Below are positions 17,200 to 24,234 of a DNA stretch of 64,000 nt, one piece after another. The notes below the pieces were generated by a model. The model did no database searches. It was not told the DNA's origin and saw nothing but the letters and a program-made list of their open reading frames with translations. Origin of the DNA: an uncultured Lachnospiraceae bacterium (GTDB taxonomy: Bacteria > Bacillota > Clostridia > Lachnospirales > Lachnospiraceae); contig CATOPL010000002.1 of NCBI GenBank assembly GCA_951802115.1, positions 264,647 to 328,646 on the forward strand. The letters are read 5' to 3'. The stretch's first letter is position 1, and each line of letters begins with the position of its first letter. The position numbers were made by a program, and so were the translations under genes.

Positions 17200-17231
17200 T
17201 GAATACATATAAGACAGGTGGTGGCGATTTC

Positions 17232-18716
17232 GTGAGTGAACAATATTTACTTGAGATGCGGGGCATCAGCAAATCTTTCCCGGGTGTAAAAGCCCTTCAG
17301 AACGTGGGGCTTCAGTTAAAAGCCGGGGAGGTGCATGCGCTTCTCGGAGAGAACGGCGCCGGAAAGTCCACTTTGATCAAGGTCCTTGGCGGTATTTATC
17401 ATGCTGAAGAGGGAGAGATCTATATCGAGGGGCAGAAGGTAAAGATTGATGGTGTTGTGGCAGCGCGGGAGGCGGGGATCTCCATCGTGCACCAGGAGCT
17501 GGTGCTGGTTCCGTATATGACGGTTGCCGAGAATATCTTTCTTGGAAGAGAACCGGGCAGTAAGCTGAACATTAACCGCAGACAGATGTCAAAGGATGCG
17601 CAGGAGCTCCTGGATGCTTATGAGATGCATATTGATGCGGATACGCTGGTGGAGCATCTGACTATCGCGCAGCAGCAGATGGTGGAGATCGTAAAGGCGA
17701 TTTCCTTTAATTCCAAAATTCTTGTTATGGACGAGCCGACTTCTTCCATATCGGACAAAGAGGTTGGATTCCTTTTTGAGACCATGCGGGCTCTGACGAA
17801 AAAGGGCGTGGGGATTATCTATATCTCCCATAAGATGAGCGAGCTGGAAGAGATCTGTGACCGTGTGACAGTCATGCGTGACGGACAGACCGTCGGCACA
17901 AAGGTGGTAAAAGAGACGACCAAAGACGATCTGATTGCCTTGATGGTCGGCCGGGAACTGACGAATTATTATACGAGGGATTATCTGACGCCGGGAGATG
18001 TGATCTTGAAGTGCGAGCATATTTCCGATGGAAAGATGGCGAAGGATGCAAGCTTTGAGCTTCGAAAAGGGGAAATTATCGGGTTTGCAGGTCTGGTGGG
18101 AGCCGGACGGAGCGAGACAATGAAAGCAATCTTCGGACTTGCGCCGCATATGACGGGAGACGTCTATGTAGATGGTCAGAAGGTGCAGATTAAGTCTCCG
18201 GTGGATGCGTTAAAATATGGGATTGCGCTTGTTCCGGAGAGCCGCAAAGAAGAGGGGCTCTACAAAGTACAGAGCGTCCGTTTTAATTCCACGATTGAAG
18301 TGCTTTCGCAGTTTATTAAAAGCCTTCGCGTGAATACAAAAAAAGAAGAAGAGATTACACAGAAATATATTGACATGATGGCAACAAAGACACCCAGTCA
18401 GGAGCAGGTGATCGGCAATCTGTCCGGCGGAAATCAGCAGAAGGTGATGATCGGCCGCTGGCTGGCCACGGACCCGAAGATCCTGATCCTGGATGAACCG
18501 ACCCGCGGCGTGGATGTGGGAGCGAAAGCCGAGATCTATACGATTATGAATGATCTGGTGAAGCAGGGAATGTCCATCATCATGATTTCCTCGGAGCTTC
18601 CGGAGATTATCAACATGAGCGACCGGGTCTATGTGATGAACGACGGCCGCGTGACCGGATGTCTGGATCACGAGAGCGTCACCCAGGAATCCATCATGCA
18701 GCTTGCAGCAAAATAA
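17232..18716 (+). CDS. Sugar ABC transporter ATP-binding protein (tandem NBD)
   Basis: 494 residues with two fused nucleotide-binding domains as in RbsA/MglA. Domain 1: Walker A GENGAGKST near 40, Walker B ILVMDEPTSS. Domain 2: degenerate Walker A GLVGAGRSE near 290, intact signature LSGGNQQKV and Walker B ILILDEPTRGVDVG. This one-intact, one-degenerate pattern is normal for carbohydrate uptake ATPases of the second subfamily. Start is GTG 17232 with an AGGTGG site. It works with the permease at 18873 and a binding lipoprotein (16074) to import a monosaccharide. The stop is followed by a structured spacer rather than the short gap usual inside such operons. Confidence 0.94.
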   Translation: MSEQYLLEMRGISKSFPGVKALQNVGLQLKAGEVHALLGENGAGKSTLIKVLGGIYHAEEGEIYIEGQKVKIDGVVAAREAGISIVHQELVLVPYMTVAENIFLGREPGSKLNINRRQMSKDAQELLDAYEMHIDADTLVEHLTIAQQQMVEIVKAISFNSKILVMDEPTSSISDKEVGFLFETMRALTKKGVGIIYISHKMSELEEICDRVTVMRDGQTVGTKVVKETTKDDLIALMVGRELTNYYTRDYLTPGDVILKCEHISDGKMAKDASFELRKGEIIGFAGLVGAGRSETMKAIFGLAPHMTGDVYVDGQKVQIKSPVDALKYGIALVPESRKEEGLYKVQSVRFNSTIEVLSQFIKSLRVNTKKEEEITQKYIDMMATKTPSQEQVIGNLSGGNQQKVMIGRWLATDPKILILDEPTRGVDVGAKAEIYTIMNDLVKQGMSIIMISSELPEIINMSDRVYVMNDGRVTGCLDHESVTQESIMQLAAK

Positions 18717-18720
18717 AAAA

Positions 18721-18858
18721 CAGCATCTTATGAGATGCGGAACTTAAAATAAAACAGCATCGGACCGGACAGTGCGGGGAAGTGTTTTCGGATGCGGAGC
18801 GAAGCCGAAAAAGCTTCCAGAGGAAGAAGGCACTGTGAGGGAAGATGCGGAACTTAAA
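18721..18858 (+). ncRNA. Structured intergenic RNA element(s) ending in GATGCGGAACTT
   Basis: Two adjacent modules. Short module 18721-18748: GCATCT/AGATGC hairpin followed by GCGGAACTTAAA. Long module 18755-18858: outer stem GCATC/GATGC, middle stem ACAGTGC/GCACTGT, inner stem starting GGAAG and closing CTTCC with 13 of 14 pairs, then the same GATGCGGAACTTAAA. The ribosome site of the permease begins 2 bases later. The same three-tier layout occurs upstream of tsf at 61591-61690. It may be a processing or stabilising element, or a small mobile repeat that inserts before ribosome sites. Confidence 0.55.
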
Positions 18859-18872
18859 TAGGAGGTGTCAAT

Positions 18873-19844
18873 ATGACAGCCAGAATGAAAAACGGAGTTG
18901 TCAAATATTTTAAAGACAATATCGGCATTATCATCGCACTGCTGGCGATGTGTATCTTTTTGGTGATCTTTCCGACCACCAGGACGACTTTTTTAACCCC
19001 GAAAAATGTATTTAATATTTTAAGGCAGAATGCGTCGAATCTGTTCCTTGCAACGGGTATGACGATGGTCATCATCCTGGGCGGCATCGAGCTCTCGGTT
19101 GGTTCAGTGATCGCGTTGTCCGGCGTTGTGGCGGCCGGATGCGTGGTGAACTTTGGTCTTCCGGAAATTGTAGGTTTCCTGGCAGCCATCGGCGTGGGCG
19201 CGCTGGTCGGTATGTTCAACGGCTTTGTGATCTGCAAGACGGATATTCCGCCCTTTATCGTGACACTGGCGTCCATGAACATTACGAAGGGTATTGCCCT
19301 GGTGCTGACAGGAGGTTCTCCGATCCGCTGTATGACGGATACTTTTAAGTTCCCGGGGGCAGGCTATGTAGGTCCCTTCCCGACGCCGGTTATTCTGATG
19401 ATTATTGTGTTTGCCATCGCGGTACTGATGGTTAACCGGACTCAGCTTGGCCGACATATCTATGCGGTGGGCGGCAATGCCCAGGCGGCAAAGTTTTCCG
19501 GTATCAATGTGCAGAGAGTAAAATTTATCGTCTACACCTACACAGGAATCATGTCCGGTATCGCGGGCGTGGTGGTGGCGTCCCGTCTGTATTCCGGGCA
19601 GCCCACAGCCGGCGACGGCGCAGAGATGGATGCGATCGCAGCTGTTGTTGTCGGCGGTACTTCCATGAGCGGAGGTTCCGGACGGCTGGGTGGCACTTTA
19701 ATTGGCGTTCTGATCATCGGCGTTCTCAACAACGGTCTGAACCTCATGGGTGTGGATTCCAACTGGCAGTATATCGTAAAAGGTTTCGTCATTCTGCTGG
19801 CTGTCTATGTAGACTTCATCCGCAATAAGAAAGCGGGAAGATAA
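18873..19844 (+). CDS. Sugar ABC transporter permease
   Basis: 323-residue membrane protein of the RbsC/branched-chain permease family with 8-10 hydrophobic segments. Diagnostic stretches are TGMTMVIILGGIELSVGSV in the first half and VVVGGTSMSGGSGRLGGTL in the cytoplasmic coupling region, which contacts the tandem ATPase. ATG 18873 follows GGAGGTG by 5 bases. It should form the membrane channel for the sugar delivered by the lipoprotein at 16074. It is followed by a terminator and then the second binding-protein gene, so permease expression and sensor expression may be partly uncoupled. Confidence 0.94.
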   Translation: MTARMKNGVVKYFKDNIGIIIALLAMCIFLVIFPTTRTTFLTPKNVFNILRQNASNLFLATGMTMVIILGGIELSVGSVIALSGVVAAGCVVNFGLPEIVGFLAAIGVGALVGMFNGFVICKTDIPPFIVTLASMNITKGIALVLTGGSPIRCMTDTFKFPGAGYVGPFPTPVILMIIVFAIAVLMVNRTQLGRHIYAVGGNAQAAKFSGINVQRVKFIVYTYTGIMSGIAGVVVASRLYSGQPTAGDGAEMDAIAAVVVGGTSMSGGSGRLGGTLIGVLIIGVLNNGLNLMGVDSNWQYIVKGFVILLAVYVDFIRNKKAGR

Positions 19845-19863
19845 AAAGGTATTGATATGCAGA

Positions 19864-19899
19864 AAAAGTCTCCGGGGTCGTAAGGCCCGGGGGACTTTT
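19864..19899 (+). terminator. Hairpin terminator after the permease gene
   Basis: AAAAGTCTCCGGG (19864-19876) pairs with CCCGGGGGACTTTT (19886-19899); 13 pairs including one U-G, with a 9-base loop and the 3' arm itself ending in TTTT. It lies 15 bases before the ATG of the second binding protein, so it may attenuate that gene or separate transport from sensing genes. Confidence 0.75.
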
Positions 19900-19914
19900 G
19901 CGCAGGAGGAAAAG

Positions 19915-20859
19915 ATGAAAAAGTATTGGCTGATTCTGGTACTTCTGTTTTTGTCGGGAGCCGTTGCAGGATGCAGGGGGGCGCAGACAGAGGGGAGTGA
20001 ACATCCGCCGCGGCTGTTCGGAGCTACCTACATGACGAGAAATAATCCTTATTTTGATGTGCTCCATGAAGCTCTGGAGGAGGTGGTGGAAGGAAACGGA
20101 GATATCCTTATTTCCAGGGATCCCTGTCAGGACCAGGAAAAGCAGAATGCACAGATTATGGAAATGATCGAAGAAGGGATTGAAGTGCTGTTTTTGAATC
20201 CGGTGGACTGGGAAAAGGTCAGACCGGCTCTTGAAGCCTGCCGTGAGGCCGGAGTGGTAGTAATCAATGTTGATACAGTAGTGAAAGATACCGAGTATGT
20301 GGTTTCTATTGTCGAAACTGACAATTATCTGGCGGGCGTTCTCTGTGCGCAGGAGATGATGAAACAGGTGGAAAGTGCCAGGATTGTGATCATCGGTAAT
20401 CCGATTCAGACATCCATTGAGAACCGGGTACAGGGTTTTCTTGATACGATTGAAGGAAATGATAATTATCAGGTGGTATATACAGGAGTTGGAGCCGGAG
20501 AATTTGAAGTGTCTGCTGATGTGGTAGCTGATTTTCTCAAGGAAAATGTGGAGTTTAATGTAGTGCTCGGAGGTAATGATCCGACTGCGCTTGGTGTACT
20601 GGCGGCGCTGCAGCAGTATCGGAGAGATGAAGGCGTATTGATTTACGGGATTGACGGTTCTCCGGATTTTAAAGGAATGCTGGAGCTGGGATATGTATCC
20701 GGAACCAGCGCCCAGAGCCCGAAAACTATTGGAGAAGTGGCTGCAGAGACTGCCTATGATTATCTGAGCGGGAAAGAAATAGAGACTTATATCAGCATTG
20801 AGCCATACATGATCACCAGAGATAATCTGGATGATTATGAGGTAGACAGCTGGCAGTAA
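19915..20859 (+). CDS. Second sugar-binding lipoprotein, probable sensor partner of the kinase
   Basis: 314 residues. Signal peptide with lipobox VAGC at residues 18-21, no acidic tether, then a type 1 periplasmic-binding domain closely related to the protein at 16074 (shared VVEGNGD, NPVD, GGNDPTALG, YGIDGSPD, SAQSP.TIGE). ATG 19915 follows AGGAGG by 6 bases. Its stop is 14 bases before a histidine kinase gene, not next to ATPase or permease genes. In other Firmicutes a stand-alone sugar-binding protein coded beside a kinase (for example XylFII with a LytS-type kinase) presents sugar to the kinase. By analogy this one may be a sensing copy. Confidence 0.9.
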   Translation: MKKYWLILVLLFLSGAVAGCRGAQTEGSEHPPRLFGATYMTRNNPYFDVLHEALEEVVEGNGDILISRDPCQDQEKQNAQIMEMIEEGIEVLFLNPVDWEKVRPALEACREAGVVVINVDTVVKDTEYVVSIVETDNYLAGVLCAQEMMKQVESARIVIIGNPIQTSIENRVQGFLDTIEGNDNYQVVYTGVGAGEFEVSADVVADFLKENVEFNVVLGGNDPTALGVLAALQQYRRDEGVLIYGIDGSPDFKGMLELGYVSGTSAQSPKTIGEVAAETAYDYLSGKEIETYISIEPYMITRDNLDDYEVDSWQ

Positions 20860-20873
20860 GGCAGAGGTGGTAT

Positions 20874-22184
20874 ATGAATGACAGAAATGACCGGTATATC
20901 GTATTGTTTCAGGGTGCAATGCTGATTCTGAATTTTGCAGCTGTGACGATGATCTGTATCTTTATTTATATTACAACCAGGAGCATTCTTGCCAGGTATG
21001 ATGCCAGAGTATTTCTGGACGGTGTGGCGACGATCCCGGCGAATCCCGGCAATAATCTGAAAATATGCCTGTTTCTCATGGGGATTCTGGTGCTGACTTT
21101 TCTGCTCCGGCAGTTTATGAAGGAGCTGCAGAACCGCTGGATCGTGGTGACGCTGATCCTGGACATGGCGGTATGTGCAGGGGTGATTTTTCAGCTGGAT
21201 TTCAATTACAACGGACTGCTTTTGTTGGTGTTTGCCAATGTGATTGCCTTTGTAAAGGACGGGAAACTGAAGCTGTTCTTCGTGGCACTGGCGATCGGCG
21301 GGTATCTGGTGGCAGACTATGAACTTTTGTCCATCTATATGCCCTTATATAATATTGATGATTACATCCGGTATTACAGCTCTAACACTCAGCAGTATTT
21401 GTTCAGCGTCTACAACGTCATGATCTCTTTGAACATCATTCTTTTTATCGTCTACTGCGTCTATGTGATCAACGCCCAGAGGGGTACCATTGAAGAAGTA
21501 AATCAGCTGTATCATGAGCTGCAGACGGCCAATGAGCAGCTGAAAGAGTACGCAGATATGAGTGAGCGCATGGCCCGGACCAGAGAGCGAAACCGGCTGG
21601 CAAGAGAGATTCACGATACGCTGGGGCATACGCTGACGGGAATTGCGACAGGACTGGACGCCTGTCTGGCTTTGACTGAGATCTCGCCGGAACAGACGAA
21701 AAAGCAGCTTCTGCTTTTGTCCAAGGTAAGCCGGGAGGGGATCAATGACATCCGGCGTTCCGTCAACGAACTGCGCCCCGACGCTCTGGAACGTCTGAGT
21801 CTGGAGGTGGCCATTCGCAAGATGGTAACGGATATGAGCGACGTGTCGGATGTACAGATTTATTTTGAAACCGATGAAAAGCACTTGAAATTTGATGAGG
21901 ATGAGGAAAATGCCATCTACCGGGTCATTCAGGAAGGGATCACCAATGCGGTCCGGCACGGGAGAGCCCGTTCTGTCTGGATCACCCTGAAGAGAATTGA
22001 CGGAGAGATCCTTTTGACCATCCGGGACGACGGCGTCGGGTGCAAAGAGATGAAGCATGGATTTGGAACCAAACACATGAAAGAAAGGATCGAGATGCTG
22101 CGCGGGACTGTTACCTTTGACGGACAGCACGGCTTTACTGTGACCGCCCGCATACCGATTCGATGGGGAGAGACCTATGATTAA
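20874..22184 (+). CDS. Membrane histidine kinase, NarL/DesK type (HisKA_3)
   Basis: 436 residues. The N-terminal 200 residues hold six or seven hydrophobic segments with short extracytoplasmic loops; a short coiled coil (about 205-235, VNQLYHELQTANEQLKEY) follows; then the HisKA_3 dimerisation helix with phospho-acceptor His near 247 in LAREIHDTLGH, and a HATPase domain with N-box NAVRHGRA and G-box DDGVG. ATG 20874 follows AGAGGTGG. The response regulator start lies inside its 3' end, so the pair is translated together. The preceding lipoprotein is the most likely source of the sensed signal. Confidence 0.93.
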   Translation: MNDRNDRYIVLFQGAMLILNFAAVTMICIFIYITTRSILARYDARVFLDGVATIPANPGNNLKICLFLMGILVLTFLLRQFMKELQNRWIVVTLILDMAVCAGVIFQLDFNYNGLLLLVFANVIAFVKDGKLKLFFVALAIGGYLVADYELLSIYMPLYNIDDYIRYYSSNTQQYLFSVYNVMISLNIILFIVYCVYVINAQRGTIEEVNQLYHELQTANEQLKEYADMSERMARTRERNRLAREIHDTLGHTLTGIATGLDACLALTEISPEQTKKQLLLLSKVSREGINDIRRSVNELRPDALERLSLEVAIRKMVTDMSDVSDVQIYFETDEKHLKFDEDEENAIYRVIQEGITNAVRHGRARSVWITLKRIDGEILLTIRDDGVGCKEMKHGFGTKHMKERIEMLRGTVTFDGQHGFTVTARIPIRWGETYD

Positions 22185-22854
22185 AGTATTGATTGCAGAT
22201 GATCAGGAACTGATTCGCCAGAGTCTTCAGATCGTACTGAACAGCAAAGAGGGCATTGAGGTATCCGATGTGGCGTCTGACGGGCAGGAAGTGATTCAGT
22301 GTATTCGCCGGCAGAGACCGGACGTGGTCCTGATGGATATTCGGATGCCCAAGATGGACGGCGTGCAGTGCACCCAGATCATCAAAGAGAATTATCCGGA
22401 GGTCAAGATCATCATCCTGACCACCTTTGATGATGATGAATATGTGTACAATGCCCTGAAGTTCGGAGCCAGCGGCTATCTGCTGAAAGGAGTGTCCATG
22501 GAGGAGCTGGAAAATGCTATCCGCACGGTCTACAGCGGGCGGGCCATGATCAATCCGGATATTGCCACAAAGGTGCTGAGGCTCTTTTCCCAGATGGCTC
22601 AGGCGGATTATACGATCCAGGTGGGCAACAAAGGCATCGAGGAGTTGACCAGGACCGAGTGGAAGATCATTGCCCAGGTGGAAACCGGCGCCGCCAACAA
22701 GGAGATCGCTGAAGCACTGAAACTTTCGGACGGAACGGTGAGAAATTATCTGAGTACGATCCTGAATAAGCTGGATCTCAGAGACCGGACCCAGCTTGCG
22801 ATCTGGGCGGTGCAGACCAATGCAGCCAAGCACGTAAGAGACGAAGAATCATGA
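22177..22854 (+). CDS. Response regulator, NarL/FixJ family
   Basis: 225 residues. Receiver domain 1-120 with acidic pair DDQ near 9-10, phospho-Asp54 in VLMDIRMPKMDG, Thr in LTTFDDD and Lys in YLLKG. The C-terminal LuxR-type helix-turn-helix is at about 150-210 (NKEIAEALKLSDGTVRNYLS). Overlaps the kinase gene by 8 bases and the next gene by ATGA. It should bind DNA after phosphorylation, and likely targets are the sugar operon or the transporter genes downstream. No repeated operator could be assigned with confidence. Confidence 0.94.
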   Translation: MIKVLIADDQELIRQSLQIVLNSKEGIEVSDVASDGQEVIQCIRRQRPDVVLMDIRMPKMDGVQCTQIIKENYPEVKIIILTTFDDDEYVYNALKFGASGYLLKGVSMEELENAIRTVYSGRAMINPDIATKVLRLFSQMAQADYTIQVGNKGIEELTRTEWKIIAQVETGAANKEIAEALKLSDGTVRNYLSTILNKLDLRDRTQLAIWAVQTNAAKHVRDEES

Positions 22855-24194
22855 GCAGGTGGTATAGGCGATTCCGGTTCGAATCCGTGCCGCGGGTTTT
22901 CTGGGCGGCTCTGACAATGTTTTTTTTTCTTGTATTGACAGTTGTTTTTGTTGGATATAAAAATAATCAGGAGATTGTGCTGGAGTTCGGAATGTTTGCC
23001 GGGAGCAACTGGGACGTGGCCAATGCCAACAGCTTTGTCATTATCGATCAGGCCATCGACCGATTTGAACAGGAACATCCGGGCGTGCGGATACACTATT
23101 ACAGCGGTGTGCTCAAAGATGACTATTCCGAATGGCTTTCCAGAAAGATGCTGGCTGGGGAGGAGCCGGATGTCTTCATGGTGCTGAGTAATGATTTCAA
23201 TCAGTTTTCCTCCCTGGGCGTGATGAAGAATCTGGACGACCTGATCCGGAAAGATCCGGATTTTGACCAGGAGCAGTATTTTTCCAGTGCTTTTCGGACG
23301 GGCCAGTACGGAGGGACTCAGTATGCTCTGCCCTACGAGGTGATGCCCACGTTGATGTTCGTCAACAAAACCCTTCTGACCAAGGAAGGGATCGAGATGC
23401 CGGATCAGGACTGGACCTGGGAGGATCTTTACGAGATCTGCCGGAAGGTGACTAAAGATACTGACAGAGACGGGACCCTGGATTATTTTGGAATCTACAA
23501 TTTTGACTGGATGGATGCCGTTTGCTCTAATGGCGGGGAGATTTTCAAGTCCGACGGTTCCGCCTGCTATTTTACCGATGACCGGATCGCCGAATCGGTC
23601 AAGTACATCCGGCAGCTGAATGAGCTGAACCAGGGACAAAAAGTGGTACAGGAGGATTTTAACGGGGGACGGGTGGCATTTATGCCTCTGACCTTTGCGG
23701 AATACCGGACTTACAAGACTTATCCGTACAAGATTCGGCGGTATGCGAATTTTCAGTGGGACTGCATCACCATGCCGGCGGGAAAGCAGGGAGAGAATCT
23801 CTCCCAGGTGGATACGCTTCTGATGGGGATCAGCGCCAACACCAGGAAAGAAAAGCTGGCCTGGGAATTTTTAAAACTGCTTACCTATGATGAAAAATTT
23901 CAGACCGATATCTTCCGGTATTCCCAGGGTGCTTCCGTGCTGAAAGCGGTGACCCAGTCCCGGGAGATGGAGAATATCCTTCAGGAAGATATGGAAAAAG
24001 GAGATACGGTCATCAGCGGCAATCTGCTGGGACGGGTGATTGAAGAGGGACACATCGAACCGCAGTTTAAAAGATATGAGCAGGCGCTTTCCCTTGCGGA
24101 CAGTGAGATCAACAACATTCTGGAAAATGAGAAATCCATTGACAGCAGCTTGAAAATCCTGCAGAGGACCGTCAACAGTTATCTGCAGCAGTGA
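22851..24194 (+). CDS. Membrane-anchored family 1 extracellular solute-binding protein
   Basis: 447 residues. A single N-terminal hydrophobic helix (about 18-40) preceded by a basic segment and lacking a lipobox Cys indicates an uncleaved anchor. The rest resembles family 1 (maltose-type) binding proteins: FEQEHPGVRIHYY, EPDVFMVLSND, GVMKNLDDL, ALPYEVMPTLMFVNK, and AWEFLKLLT near the C-terminus. It is translationally coupled to the response regulator (ATGA overlap) with no permease or ATPase of its own class nearby. Together with the kinase and second lipoprotein it may be a co-sensor of an oligosaccharide. Ligand unknown. Confidence 0.85.
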   Translation: MSRWYRRFRFESVPRVFWAALTMFFFLVLTVVFVGYKNNQEIVLEFGMFAGSNWDVANANSFVIIDQAIDRFEQEHPGVRIHYYSGVLKDDYSEWLSRKMLAGEEPDVFMVLSNDFNQFSSLGVMKNLDDLIRKDPDFDQEQYFSSAFRTGQYGGTQYALPYEVMPTLMFVNKTLLTKEGIEMPDQDWTWEDLYEICRKVTKDTDRDGTLDYFGIYNFDWMDAVCSNGGEIFKSDGSACYFTDDRIAESVKYIRQLNELNQGQKVVQEDFNGGRVAFMPLTFAEYRTYKTYPYKIRRYANFQWDCITMPAGKQGENLSQVDTLLMGISANTRKEKLAWEFLKLLTYDEKFQTDIFRYSQGASVLKAVTQSREMENILQEDMEKGDTVISGNLLGRVIEEGHIEPQFKRYEQALSLADSEINNILENEKSIDSSLKILQRTVNSYLQQ

Positions 24195-24234
24195 TTCGGT
24201 GCAGCCTATGGCAAAGACTTATAGAGGAGGTATT

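Noticed and set aside
16101..17243. 380-codon minus-strand frame over the sugar-binding protein gene
   Set aside because: Antisense shadow of a clear lipoprotein gene; rich in Cys, His and Arg with no recognisable domain or start signal.
22876..22886. GGTTCGAATCC, identical to a tRNA T-loop
   Set aside because: It lies inside the coding start of the family 1 binding protein, and no acceptor, D or anticodon stems can be formed around it.
24199..24234. Upstream start for the FtsX-type permease
   Set aside because: The ATG at 24199 has no ribosome site, while 24235 has AGAGGAGG at ideal spacing and gives the usual basic N-terminus.
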